Counted from the first letter of the stretch, positions 11,158 to 19,778 are shown. The stretch: DNA of 64,000 bases from Roseiarcus sp963809245 (GCA_963809245.1 CAWEIU010000010.1:1-64000); one strand, 5' to 3'. Program-made: numbers and translations. Notes: a model not told the origin generated them from the letters alone.

Positions 11158-11994
11158 TCACATGTTCGCCGTGGTACGGCGTTGCTGCGCGCGGGCGATG
11201 ACGGACTTGGACGCGACGAGAGCGCGGCGCGCCCATTCGCGGGCGCCGAGCAGCGGCGCCTGCTTCTCGTTCGGGATTTCGATGGCGACCGGCAAATCCG
11301 CGGGCAGCGTGGCGAACAGGCCGGTCAAATCGATCGCTCCGTCGCCAGGCAGCAGCCGCTCCCGTCGCGCGGCAAAGTTGAGTCCGCCGAGTGTTTGTGG
11401 GATTTCCGCCGGACCGTCGCAGATTTGCGCATAGTTCATCCATGCGATCGGAATGGCGGCGATGTCATCGAGCGTGGATCGCGATCGCGACACGTGCAGC
11501 GCATCCACGATGACGGCGGCGTTCGGCTGGGCCGCGGCGCTAAGGATGCGCAACGCCGCGGCGGCGTCGCGGACTTTCGATTGCGGCATGAACTCGAGGT
11601 CAGCGGACAGACCATACGGCGCGGCCGCCTCGCAGAGTGCGGCGAAGGACGCGACCATTCGGGCCTCATCGTCGTCGTCGCCAGCGACCAGTATCGCCCG
11701 GGCGCCAAGCCGGCCGCTGGTCTCCAGGAATGCTTTGTACGGTTCAGGCGAGAAATCGGCGCCGATGCGGATCATCTCGATGTCGAAAACCTTCATCGCG
11801 TTGTCACGCAGGGCGTCGAGCGTCTCCCGCAGCAGGGGCGCGTCGTCCATCAGCCGGAAGGCGATGCCGCCGGGCATGGCGGGCAGCAGGCGCAGGCCGA
11901 CGGCGTCATAGCCGGTCTCGGCAGCGGTCCGGATCGCCGCGGGCGGTGGCGCGTCGAGACACGTGAGGAACGATAGCGAGAATGAAGGTTGCAT
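11158..11994 (-). CDS. sugar phosphate isomerase/epimerase family TIM barrel
   Basis: An AP-endonuclease/xylose-isomerase-like barrel of 278 residues. Likely metal ligands are the Glu in DLEFMPQ, the Asp/His in VIVDALHVSRS, the Gln in NYAQICDGP and the Glu in AIEIPNE, in the usual order. Members epimerise or isomerise polyols and keto sugars, and some act as dehydratases in aromatic or shikimate catabolism. It is the last gene of the minus-strand operon 16518-11158, 12 bp after the Gfo/Idh gene, so it probably acts on the same imported compound. Exact substrate unknown. Confidence 0.8.
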   Translation of the reverse strand: MQPSFSLSFLTCLDAPPPAAIRTAAETGYDAVGLRLLPAMPGGIAFRLMDDAPLLRETLDALRDNAMKVFDIEMIRIGADFSPEPYKAFLETSGRLGARAILVAGDDDDEARMVASFAALCEAAAPYGLSADLEFMPQSKVRDAAAALRILSAAAQPNAAVIVDALHVSRSRSTLDDIAAIPIAWMNYAQICDGPAEIPQTLGGLNFAARRERLLPGDGAIDLTGLFATLPADLPVAIEIPNEKQAPLLGAREWARRALVASKSVIARAQQRRTTANM

Positions 11995-12006
11995 ATTGGT
12001 CCTCGG

Positions 12007-13059
12007 TTACGGGGCTGCGGCAAACGCCTCGACCGACACCGTCCGGTCTTCGCGTGCGGCGGCGGCAATTGCCAGGGTCACGGCCAGGGTCATCATCCCG
12101 TCGCGGGCTGTTACGATCGGCGCCGCGTCTCGCGCGATCACGGCCAGGAAATGCTCGAGTTGGTTGGCGTAGGCCTGCGAACGATCCAGCGGCCGGTGTT
12201 CACGCACGAGCGGGTCCTGCCAATGTCCGTTCGGGGAGGCATGGCGCCATAGATACATGTCAGAAACGGACAGCGAGGCCTGCCGGCCGCCGAAGAACAG
12301 GTAAGCGCCGGGCTGATGGGGAAAATACAGCGCCTGGGCGGACGTGAACTCCCACGACCATGGCGACACCACTGCATCGCTGACGACGAAACTGCCGAGC
12401 ACGCCGCTTTGGAAACGCAGCGTGACGCTCGCCGTATCCTCGACGGCGAAGCCGCGGACCGCATTGGAGGTAAAGGCGCGTATGCTTTCGATCTCGCCGC
12501 AGATGAACCGGAGCGTATCAATGTCGTGGATCAGATTGATGAGAAGCGGGCCGCCGCCCTCGCTCCGCCGCCACGCTGCATTGAAATAGTCGTCCGGCTT
12601 GTTGAAGAGGCACATGCCGTTCACCACCACCAGGTCGCCGAGCACGCCTTCCTGCACCACACGGCGAGCTTCGCGAATATCGGGGCTGTAACGCCGATGG
12701 TGACCGACCAGGACGGGAACGCCGGCTTGCTCGCTGGCGTCCGTCAGCCGCCGTGCTGCCGAGAGCGTGTCGGCGACAGGCTTTTCGACCAATGCCGGAA
12801 TGCCGCGCGCGATGCAGGCGAGCCCCGCCGGCACATGCAAATGGTTGGGCAGGGCCACGATGGCGCCGTCGGGCTGCGTCTCGTCGAGCATCTGCTCATA
12901 CTGTTCGTAGTACGGCACACCCAATTCTGCTGCAAAACCGCGCGCCGCCGGTGAAGGGTCGGCGATGCCGACGAGGGCGGCATCGGGGTTCGCCAGCACC
13001 AGGGCGGCATGCTCGCGGCCAATGAGGCCGGCGCCGAGCAGGACTAGTCGCTTTGTCAT
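12007..13059 (-). CDS. Gfo/Idh/MocA family oxidoreductase
   Basis: A 350-residue NAD(P)-dependent dehydrogenase. The N-terminal Rossmann fold begins LVLLGAGLIGREHA. The family EKP motif (PALVEKPVAD, residues about 95) positions the catalytic Lys, and NLIHDIDTLRF contains the conserved Asp/His region of the C-terminal domain. Members act on sugars, inositols and related polyols. It lies between the AroQ-like and TIM-barrel genes in the transporter operon, consistent with oxidation of an imported polyhydroxylated acid or cyclitol. Confidence 0.88.
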   Translation of the reverse strand: MTKRLVLLGAGLIGREHAALVLANPDAALVGIADPSPAARGFAAELGVPYYEQYEQMLDETQPDGAIVALPNHLHVPAGLACIARGIPALVEKPVADTLSAARRLTDASEQAGVPVLVGHHRRYSPDIREARRVVQEGVLGDLVVVNGMCLFNKPDDYFNAAWRRSEGGGPLLINLIHDIDTLRFICGEIESIRAFTSNAVRGFAVEDTASVTLRFQSGVLGSFVVSDAVVSPWSWEFTSAQALYFPHQPGAYLFFGGRQASLSVSDMYLWRHASPNGHWQDPLVREHRPLDRSQAYANQLEHFLAVIARDAAPIVTARDGMMTLAVTLAIAAAAREDRTVSVEAFAAAP

Positions 13060-13074
13060 ACGGTCAGCTCCTGC

Positions 13075-13533
13075 TCAGCCGGCGCGTACGAGGCGGTTGA
13101 TGGCGTCCAGCGCCAACTCGTAACCAAAGGCGCCAAAGCCGACGATGAGGCCGGTGACGGTGCGCGACACCAGCGAGTTGTGATAAATCGCCTCCCGCGT
13201 GTGAACATTGCTGATGTGCAGCTCAATCTTCGGGCCGTTGAACATCTTGAGCGCGTCCAGCAAAGCGATGGATGTGAACGTGTAGCCGGCCGGATTGATC
13301 ACGATCCCGGCCGCCTCTTGCCGGGCTTGGTGGACGCTCTCGATCAGTTCCCCCTCGAAATTCGTTTGCCGGAAATCGACGCTGAACCCGAGTGCGGCTG
13401 CCTTGGCGTCACACTGCTCCTTGATCTCGGCCAGTGTCGTGTAGCCGTATATTTCCGGCTCGCGCTGGCCGAGGAGATTGAGGTTGGGGCCGTTCAACAC
13501 GTAGACAGGTTTCACGATCGGGTCTTTCTGCAT
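13075..13533 (-). CDS. type II 3-dehydroquinate dehydratase-like protein
   Basis: A 152-residue protein with the AroQ fold signatures VLNGPNLNLLGQREPEIYG (Arg and Tyr of the flexible loop present), NPAGYTFTS and HISNVHTRE. Two normally invariant active-site positions differ. The His of the THTS motif is Phe (TFTS), and the second Arg of HxRExxR is Tyr (TREAIY). It therefore may not catalyse dehydroquinate dehydration. The start at MQKDPIVKP was preferred to an upstream in-frame start that would lie inside the ATPase gene. Its place in a transporter operon suggests a catabolic role on a quinate/shikimate-like compound. Confidence 0.8.
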   Translation of the reverse strand: MQKDPIVKPVYVLNGPNLNLLGQREPEIYGYTTLAEIKEQCDAKAAALGFSVDFRQTNFEGELIESVHQARQEAAGIVINPAGYTFTSIALLDALKMFNGPKIELHISNVHTREAIYHNSLVSRTVTGLIVGFGAFGYELALDAINRLVRAG

Positions 13534-13546
13534 GGGGCCTTGGCGT

Positions 13547-14302
13547 TCAATGGGTGAGTATTTGACCGAGGAACGCGCAGGCACGGGGGTGCTTTGGGGC
13601 GGAGAAGAATTCATCCGGCGGCGCTTCTTCCAGGATTTCGCCATCGGCCATGAAGACGACACGGTGCGCGATGGCGCGGGCGAAACCCATCTCATGCGTG
13701 ACGCACACCATGGTCACGGCATCTTCCGCCAGCCCGATCATCGTATCGATCACCTCTTTGACCATCTCCGGGTCGAGGGCGGAGGTCGGCTCGTCGAACA
13801 ACATGATTCGCGGTGACATGCAGAGCGCACGAGCGATCGCCACACGTTGCTGCTGGCCGCCGGAGAGTTGAGCCGGATACTTGTCGGCCTGCGCGCTGAT
13901 CTGGACCCGGGCGAGCAGGCGCAAAGCCGTCTCCCGCGCCTCCGCCCGCGACAACCCGCGCACTTTCATCGGTGACAGCATGCAGTTTTCGAGTACCGTC
14001 ATATGGGGGAAAAGGTTGAACTGCTGAAACACCATGCCGACGTCTCGGCGCACCGCGTCGACGCTCTTCCGTCCCGCCGCCAGATCGATGCCGCCGACGA
14101 GAATCCTTCCGCTGTGGATCGTCTCAAGCCGGTTGATGCAGCGCACTAGAGTGGACTTCCCCGAACCTGATGGGCCGCACAGCACGATGCGTTCGCCGCT
14201 TGCCACCCGGAAGTTGATGGTTTTGAGGGCCTGGAAGGCTCCGTAGTGCTTGTTGACCCCTTCCATCAGGATGGCGGGAGGTGGTTCGGTCATCGTCGAC
14301 AT
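13547..14302 (-). CDS. polar amino acid-type ABC transporter ATP-binding protein
   Basis: A 251-residue GlnQ-like ATPase: Walker A GPSGSGKST, Q-loop FQQFNLFPHMTVLEN, signature LSGGQQQRVAIARAL, Walker B IMLFDEPTSALDPE and H-loop VCVTHEMGFA are all intact. It energises uptake with the two permeases and the binding protein encoded just upstream in the operon. The family is annotated for amino acids, but the neighbours (AroQ-like, Gfo/Idh) suggest a different small carboxylate. Confidence 0.93.
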   Translation of the reverse strand: MSTMTEPPPAILMEGVNKHYGAFQALKTINFRVASGERIVLCGPSGSGKSTLVRCINRLETIHSGRILVGGIDLAAGRKSVDAVRRDVGMVFQQFNLFPHMTVLENCMLSPMKVRGLSRAEARETALRLLARVQISAQADKYPAQLSGGQQQRVAIARALCMSPRIMLFDEPTSALDPEMVKEVIDTMIGLAEDAVTMVCVTHEMGFARAIAHRVVFMADGEILEEAPPDEFFSAPKHPRACAFLGQILTH

Positions 14303-14329
14303 GGTTGGTGCTCCCGCCGTCGTCAGTGT

Positions 14330-15157
14330 CTATCGGACGGTGTACGGAACGCCCGGGAGGCTACCGGGGAACTCTGGCAACGGCTGTCCGATCCATTTCT
14401 TGTTGATGGCGGCCAATTCACCGTCAGCTTTGATGCCCTCGATGAAGTTATTTAACCAGGCGTTGAGATCTTTCTGACCGGGACGCGTCGCCACGCCCAT
14501 CCATTGGGCGTTGAAAGCGAGCTTCTGCTCGTAGTCGTTGTTCGGGAAAATTTTGTTTATGTTCAGGATGTAGGTGGTGTTGGCGCCGATCGCGTCTACC
14601 TGGCCGCTGACAAGCGCCTGGATCGTCGTCGAATCATCATCGAAACGGCGGATATCGGCGGTCTTCGGCGAGCCGTTTGTAATCGCGATATCCTGCGCCG
14701 CCCCCCGGGTGACGCCAATGCGCAATTTGGCGGCATCGTCCAACTTCTCGATCTTCTGGCCCTTCTTCGCGAGGAGGATGATCTTCAGACCGGCATAGGG
14801 TTCGCTGAATTGAACTACCTTCGCGCGCTCGGGGTACATCCCCATGGTCGCCAGCAGGAGATCGACTTTGCCGGTCATCACCTGCGCGATACGAGCCGCG
14901 ACGGTCATGCCAGTGAACTCCGCCCTAACGCCGAGTTTCTTGGCGAGCAGCTTGCCGACATCGACGTCGTAGCCGGCAAGGTTGCCGGATGCGTCGAGGA
15001 ACCCCCATGGCGGCAACTCGGACAACACGCCGATGCGCACCACGCCGCGCTGCTTGATTTCGTCGATGGTCTGGGCGGATGCGTGCTGGGGGATAAAACC
15101 GGTAACGCCCAGAGCTAGGAAGGCAGAAGTGAAGACACGGCGCGACAGCTTGGACAC
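14330..15157 (-). CDS. ABC transporter substrate-binding protein (family 3)
   Basis: Periplasmic binding protein of the amino acid family 3. The GTG at 15157 is taken as start because AGAGG lies about 8 bp upstream and the signal sequence then begins VSKLSRRVFTSAFLALG, ending near HASAQT. The mature part has GVVRIGVLSELPPWGF, the GYDVDVGKLLAKKL segment and the paired-lobe pattern PERAKVVQFSEPY...IGVTRGAAQD. It is first in the pathway of import and pairs with the permeases at 15177 and 15850. Confidence 0.9.
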   Translation of the reverse strand: MSKLSRRVFTSAFLALGVTGFIPQHASAQTIDEIKQRGVVRIGVLSELPPWGFLDASGNLAGYDVDVGKLLAKKLGVRAEFTGMTVAARIAQVMTGKVDLLLATMGMYPERAKVVQFSEPYAGLKIILLAKKGQKIEKLDDAAKLRIGVTRGAAQDIAITNGSPKTADIRRFDDDSTTIQALVSGQVDAIGANTTYILNINKIFPNNDYEQKLAFNAQWMGVATRPGQKDLNAWLNNFIEGIKADGELAAINKKWIGQPLPEFPGSLPGVPYTVR

Positions 15158-15176
15158 TGGAGAACCTCTTGTATTG

Positions 15177-15833
15177 CTATGTGTGATTGGCGCGGGCAAG
15201 CCGCCGTTCCATCACTCTGCCGAAATGTGAGAGTGGCCAACAGACGACGAAGTAGATCAGTCCGACAATCGCGTAGATGAGTAGCGGCCGATATGTGATG
15301 TTCGAAAGCATAGTCCCTGTGCGGGACAACTCGGTGAAGCCGACAATGGCGGCAAGGGACGTTCCTTTGACGAGTTGCACGAGGAAGCCGATGGTCGCCG
15401 GCAATGAGATCCGCCATGCCTGTGGCAGGACGACGTAGCGCATGCGAGTGGCATAGTGGATGCCAAGCGCCTTCGCTGCTTCGGTCTGTCCGGCGGGAAT
15501 GGCCTGAATCGAGCCGCGCCAGATATCCCCGAGGAAAGCGCTGGCGTTGAGCATGAGCGCGATCGCGATCGCCAGCCACGGGCTGATCGAAATATCAAGC
15601 AGAGCGACCCCGTAATAGACGATGAACAATTGCAGCAACAATGGCGTTCCGCGGAAGATCTCGATGAAAGCGGACGCTACGTGTTCAAGCCATTTCACGC
15701 CGCTGCTGCGGCACAACGCAACGGCGAGTCCGCCGACGCCACCGAATACGAAGCCCAGCGCCGATAAAGCGAGCGTCCACAGCAAGCCGTGGAACAGCAG
15801 CATGAATTGAACCGGGCCAAGGGAGGTGATCAT
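15177..15833 (-). CDS. polar amino acid-type ABC transporter permease
   Basis: A 218-residue inner-membrane permease of the HisM/GlnP type, with about five membrane segments. The EAA-loop region that contacts the ATPase reads EAAKALGIHYATRMRYVVLPQA. IEIFRGTPLLLQLF is typical of the family. The start is the ATG at 15833, 16 bp after the preceding permease gene. Confidence 0.9.
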   Translation of the reverse strand: MITSLGPVQFMLLFHGLLWTLALSALGFVFGGVGGLAVALCRSSGVKWLEHVASAFIEIFRGTPLLLQLFIVYYGVALLDISISPWLAIAIALMLNASAFLGDIWRGSIQAIPAGQTEAAKALGIHYATRMRYVVLPQAWRISLPATIGFLVQLVKGTSLAAIVGFTELSRTGTMLSNITYRPLLIYAIVGLIYFVVCWPLSHFGRVMERRLARANHT

Positions 15834-15849
15834 GCGACGACCGGCACTG

Positions 15850-16518
15850 TCAGCGAACGGGATACGAGAAGCTAAGGCGGCCGATCGCCGCGAAGACCTT
15901 CGACAGCCCGAAGGACATGATGAGGTAAAGCGCGGCGATGGTGAAATAGACCTCGAAACTGCGGAACGTTTCGGCTTCCAACTCTGCACCGACATGGGTC
16001 AGTTCGTTGGCCGTGATCGATGAGGCAATGCTCGACGTCAGCATCAGGAAGATGAATTGGCTTGTCATCGCCGGGTAGACCGCCCGCAAGGCCGGTTTGA
16101 CGACGATGTAGCGGAAGATCTGCACCGGACGGAGGCCCAACGCCACACCGGCCTCGATTTGCCCGCGGGCGATCGACTCCACGCCTCCGCGGAGGATTTC
16201 AATCGCATAGGCCGTGCCGTTCAGCCCGAGCGCGATGACCGCGGCCACGGTGGGATCGGGCCGAACGCCCATGCTGGGAAGGCCGAAGTACAAAAAGAAG
16301 ATTTGCACGAGAAACGGCGTGTTGCGGACAATTTCGACGAAGCCGCCGATGATCCATGTGCTGGTCCGTTCGTGCAGTTGCAGCACGAAGACGCACAGCA
16401 CCGAGATTCCGAGCGTGATCGGCATCGCCAGCAAAGAGAGTTGCAAGGTGAGCAGACAGCCCATCAGCAGCTCCGCCCAATGGGCAAACACGATCGAAAA
16501 GTCGAACGAATACCCCAA
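15850..16518 (-). CDS. polar amino acid-type ABC transporter permease
   Basis: A 222-residue second permease of the pair, first gene of the minus-strand operon. It shows VEIVRNTPFLVQIFFLYFGLP, the EAGVALGLRPVQIFRYIVVKPA loop and several hydrophobic segments. The 28-bp palindrome at 16591-16618 lies about 75 bp upstream of its start, so transcription of the whole transporter operon is probably controlled there. Confidence 0.9.
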   Translation of the reverse strand: MGYSFDFSIVFAHWAELLMGCLLTLQLSLLAMPITLGISVLCVFVLQLHERTSTWIIGGFVEIVRNTPFLVQIFFLYFGLPSMGVRPDPTVAAVIALGLNGTAYAIEILRGGVESIARGQIEAGVALGLRPVQIFRYIVVKPALRAVYPAMTSQFIFLMLTSSIASSITANELTHVGAELEAETFRSFEVYFTIAALYLIMSFGLSKVFAAIGRLSFSYPVR

Positions 16519-16590
16519 GCCGCTCCTCCACTGGCCGCGGCGGCTCTGTATGCGCGGTCGGAGCCACGCCGCTTGTGCGGCCTGGGACTA

Positions 16591-16618
16591 GACATCAACC
16601 AAAGAGTTGGTTGATGTC
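16591..16618. promoter_or_regulatory. 28-bp palindromic operator in divergent promoter region
   Basis: GACATCAACCAA, then AGAG, then TTGGTTGATGTC: a perfect 12-bp inverted repeat with a 4-bp spacer. It sits between the divergent transporter operon and the SDR-TetR pair, and the TetR regulator encoded at 17444-18154 is the natural candidate to bind it. Confidence 0.8.
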
Positions 16619-16710
16619 AATCCCGATGGTGCTAAACTCTGACCCGGAATCGCGTGTCGCGTGCTAATCATGGCAAAGAGGCAGGCGGCAGCGCCGGCCT
16701 CAGAGGAGGG

Positions 16711-17448
16711 ATGATGAGCGGCTTTGATCGGGGGTGTACGGTGATCACCGGCGGCGCCGGCGGAATTGGTGTCGCCGTGGCTCAGCGATTGGCGGCCCGA
16801 GGGGCCCGCATCGTGTTATGGGATCGAGACGCTCGTGTCCTGGAGATCGCCGGCGGCATCCCAGGCGCGCTGGGCGTGGTTGTGGACGTGACGGATGAGG
16901 CGTCTGTGGCGCTGGCGGCGCAAACGACGATCGAGGGCGCTGGAGACATTACGGTCCTGGTAAACTCCGCTGGCATTACCGGGCCCAACGCTCCGGTGGA
17001 AGCGTATACGCTCGCGGACTGGCGGAAGGTCCTTGCGATCAATCTGGACGGCACGTTTCTGTGCTGCCGGACCGTAGTGCCTATTATGAAGCGGGCGGGC
17101 TATGGCCGTATCGTCAACGTCAGTTCGATCGCTGGCAAAGAGGGTAATCCGAACGCCGGCGCCTATGCGGCGTCCAAGGCGGGCGTGATCGGCCTCACGA
17201 AGTCATTGGGAAAGGAACTGGTCGATTTCGATATTCGCGCGAACTGTATCGCGCCGGCGATGATCGAAAGCGAACTTTTGCAGCAAATGTCGCCGGAATT
17301 CATCGCCTTTGTGAAAGCGAAGATCCCGCTTGGCCGTCTGGGACGGACAGACGAGGTCGCGGCGATGATCGAATGGCTGTGCTCGCCGGACTGCTCATTC
17401 TCCACGGGGGCTGTCTTCGACCTCTCCGGCGGGCGGGCGACCTATTAA
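16711..17448 (+). CDS. SDR family NAD(P)-dependent oxidoreductase
   Basis: About 245 residues. The nucleotide-binding motif is TGGAGGIGVAVA, the NNAG equivalent is LVNSAGITG, the catalytic Ser is in VNVSSIAG, and Tyr/Lys are in YAASKAGVIGL. AGGAGGG directly precedes a doubled ATG (16711 and 16714). The second ATG has the better spacing, and a GTG further upstream has no ribosome-binding site. It is divergent from the transporter operon and followed at once by the TetR gene, so it probably oxidises the imported compound or reduces a derived ketone. Confidence 0.88.
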   Translation: MMSGFDRGCTVITGGAGGIGVAVAQRLAARGARIVLWDRDARVLEIAGGIPGALGVVVDVTDEASVALAAQTTIEGAGDITVLVNSAGITGPNAPVEAYTLADWRKVLAINLDGTFLCCRTVVPIMKRAGYGRIVNVSSIAGKEGNPNAGAYAASKAGVIGLTKSLGKELVDFDIRANCIAPAMIESELLQQMSPEFIAFVKAKIPLGRLGRTDEVAAMIEWLCSPDCSFSTGAVFDLSGGRATY

Positions 17449-18154
17449 GACCCGGCCCCCCAGCCACGCGCAGGCCGGTCCGCCGTTCGACGAGGGCTCG
17501 CCGACCGATATCGAGCGTCCGGTTGCGGCGCGCGAACGTGCGCCGCAACGCCGCCGGCGGGAGCTGCTCGACTCCGCAATGATCGAATTTTCCACCAAAG
17601 GCTACGGCGGCGCTCGAGTCGATCAGATCGTTGAGCGTACGAACAGCAACAAGGCAATGCTCTACCATTACTTCAAGAGCAAAGAGGGCCTGTACATCGC
17701 CGTGCTCGAGGAGATCTATGCCGACATACGGCGACGCGAGGATGAGATCGACTTCGACGGCCTCGCGCCAGTCGCGGCAATTGAGCGGCTTATCGCGTTC
17801 ACGTTTGAATATTATATCGAGAACCCGGGCTTCGTCCGGATGATCAACACTGAAAATCTGCACGAAGCCAGGTTCCTCAAGCGATCTCAGTCCATCGCCA
17901 CGTTGAACACGTCTGTCATCGTCAAGCTACAACGGATACTTGATCGCGGGACGGAGAGCGGGGTGTTTCGCGCTGGCATTGATGCAACGGATCTTTACAT
18001 CAGCATTTCGGCATTGGGATTTACCTACGTGTCTAATCAGCACACCTTGAGCATTGTTTTTGATCGCGACTTGCGACAAAAAGCTGCGGTGCAATATCGA
18101 CTGCAGACGATGACTGATATGATCCTGCGCTATCTAGTTGATCCACGGCGGTGA
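17444..18154 (+). CDS. TetR/AcrR family transcriptional regulator
   Basis: The helix-turn-helix domain reads RRRELLDSAMIEFSTKGY, then VDQIVERTNSNKAMLYHYFKSKEGLY, followed by a ligand-binding domain of about 150 residues. The only conventional in-frame start, the ATG at 17579, falls inside helix 1. From the upstream in-frame stop (17366) to 17579 there is no ATG, GTG or TTG. The interval given starts at an ATT that overlaps the SDR stop. CTG 17411, ATC further on, or a sequencing error are alternatives. Likely ligand-responsive repressor of the divergent operon through the 16591-16618 palindrome. Confidence 0.75.
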   Translation: MKTRPPSHAQAGPPFDEGSPTDIERPVAARERAPQRRRRELLDSAMIEFSTKGYGGARVDQIVERTNSNKAMLYHYFKSKEGLYIAVLEEIYADIRRREDEIDFDGLAPVAAIERLIAFTFEYYIENPGFVRMINTENLHEARFLKRSQSIATLNTSVIVKLQRILDRGTESGVFRAGIDATDLYISISALGFTYVSNQHTLSIVFDRDLRQKAAVQYRLQTMTDMILRYLVDPRR

Positions 18155-18259
18155 CCGAAGTCGAGCTTTGACTCGGAACCTCGTCAATTTAAGACGGGCT
18201 TCGTAATTTGCATGAGACGGTCAGGTCGACGCTAACGCTGCGTCGTCCCGTCTGCGATC

Positions 18260-18329
18260 GTTCGTTCGGTCCGCTCCCGAATAGCTGAAGCCCCGAGAAC
18301 CCCAGTTTTCCGGAGCGGACCGAATGAAC
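18260..18329. repeat. 18-bp imperfect inverted repeat with 34-bp loop
   Basis: GTTCGTTCGGTCCGCTCC at 18260-18277 is answered by GGAGCGGACCGAATGAAC at 18312-18329, with one mismatch. It lies between the TetR gene and the aroQ remnant and has no T-run on either side. It could be a bidirectional terminator, a regulator site or the ends of a small mobile element. Confidence 0.6.
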
Positions 18330-18343
18330 AACTTCCTGAAAGA

Positions 18344-18505
18344 TCACATCTGGCCATCGGCGCCGTCCAATCTGGCGGCGACGGCCCTCAAGGCGAGCAG
18401 ATAGCCCGGCGCCCCCAGGCCGCAGATGACGCCTTGCGCGACGAGGGAGACTTTCGAATGGCGATGCGTCTCCTCACGCTTGTGGATGTTGCTGAGATGG
18501 ACTTA
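18344..18505 (-). pseudogene. aroQ (type II 3-dehydroquinate dehydratase) 3' fragment
   Basis: About 52 codons that match the C-terminus of canonical AroQ: VHLSNIHKREETHRHS, then GVICGLGAPGYLLALRA, ending at TGA 18344-18346. An in-frame stop lies just upstream of VHLSN, and no recognisable 5' part remains. Unlike the AroQ-like gene at 13075, this piece keeps the canonical HxSNIHxRE residues. Confidence 0.75.
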
Positions 18506-18765
18506 GCCGCAGGCTGCGATCGGCGTTGTCACGATTGCAGGGCCAATGTTCCGGTTGACGGAACAGCGGATGCTCTCACTCGGCCCAAAGCTGCTTGCTA
18601 CGGCCAACGAAATCGTCCTGGCCAGTGGGGCCTCGTCGTTATTTAAGGTCAAGAACGGCTGAGCCGTTCGTTGTTTTCCGGCAATCACTCGCCCGACGCG
18701 CTGCCGACGCCTTGTGGCGAACACTCCCAAATGAGCCAGCTCATGGAGTTTGGTTTTTGGTCGCC

Positions 18766-19680
18766 TCAAACGGCGGAGAGGCGGCCGTGCGCCTCAATGC
18801 GGTATTCCGTCGGCCTAAGTCCTGTCTGCTTCCTGAAGAAGCGGCCAAAGTAGGCCTCGTCCCGGAAGCCGAGCTCACTCGCGATCTGTTTGACGCTCAA
18901 CGTCGAATATCCGAGCAGCCTTTTGGCTTCGTGAATTGATCGGGCGTCGATGGCCTCGATCGCCGATAGGCCGAAGGCCTCGCGGCAGATGCGCGTGAGC
19001 TGGCCGGTCGTGATCCCCATGGCGTCCGCATAACTCGATACGGGACGCCGCGCCCGGCAGCGCTCATCCAGAAGCGCCCGAAACCGTTCGATCCTGGTCG
19101 CCATTCCCGTACGAGCCGGATTGGCCGAAAGCCTCGCGCTCTCGCTGAGACGGGCAACCTGGACGAATAGCGCGATGGTGAATGCCACTCCCGCGGCAAA
19201 CTGCCATCGTTCGTGGCTTTCCGCCTCGCGTCCGATCGCTTCAAACAACAGTTCCAGCGGCGCTCCCCGCCGGCTCTCCGGATCGACAGCCAGCACCGCC
19301 GGCGTCCGAATGAACGAGAGCAGTTCCGGCGCCGCCGTCATCGCGACGGATTCAACCGCGGATTGCGCGGCCGTGATCACGTGGCCGTCGACGTCTTTCC
19401 GAAAGCGAAATCCATGAACCGACCGCGCGGGCGCGACGATCAGGCAAGGCGCTTCGACCACCCAGGTCTTACCGTCAATGAAGGTCTCTCCACCGCCCCT
19501 CGTCACATAGAGCGTCTGGATCAGAGCGTGGTGAAAATGCGGCTCTATGTCGAAATCGAACCGGCTGGAGCGAACCGGAATGCGCTCGTAGTGGACCATG
19601 TCCACCCAGGCTTGCTCGGCGGCCGCTCCATACAGCGCGAAGTTCGGCACCGTCCTGCGGCGTGGCCGGTCAATCCGCAT
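18766..19680 (-). CDS. AraC family transcriptional regulator (PobR-like)
   Basis: A 304-residue regulator. The N-terminal cupin part contains HFHHALIQTLYVTRGGGE, and the C-terminal double helix-turn-helix reads ITTGQLTRICREAFGLS and VKQIASELGFRDEAYFGRFF, followed by KQTGLRPTEYR. The architecture resembles PobR-type activators that sense 4-hydroxybenzoate or similar acids. It is transcribed divergently from the SDR at 19779, about 100 bp apart, and so probably activates the SDR-FAD dehydrogenase operon. Confidence 0.88.
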   Translation of the reverse strand: MRIDRPRRRTVPNFALYGAAAEQAWVDMVHYERIPVRSSRFDFDIEPHFHHALIQTLYVTRGGGETFIDGKTWVVEAPCLIVAPARSVHGFRFRKDVDGHVITAAQSAVESVAMTAAPELLSFIRTPAVLAVDPESRRGAPLELLFEAIGREAESHERWQFAAGVAFTIALFVQVARLSESARLSANPARTGMATRIERFRALLDERCRARRPVSSYADAMGITTGQLTRICREAFGLSAIEAIDARSIHEAKRLLGYSTLSVKQIASELGFRDEAYFGRFFRKQTGLRPTEYRIEAHGRLSAV

Positions 19681-19778
19681 GATGCACGTTCTGTCCTATT
19701 TTAGGTTGCCTCTGTCCATTGAATCAAAAGAGCTCCGGGAGTTGATTGGGGCCACAAAATCTCAGGAAGCGCAAGCGC

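Noticed and set aside
9966..11201. Plus-strand frame of 411 codons opposite the methyltransferase remnant
   Set aside because: Arg/Gly/Val-rich antisense translation without motifs; the minus strand carries recognisable domains.
18503..18769. Minus-strand frame upstream of the aroQ fragment as the N-terminus of AroQ
   Set aside because: No AroQ N-terminal motifs (NGPNL, REPxxYG) appear; only the C-terminal 52 codons are recognisable.
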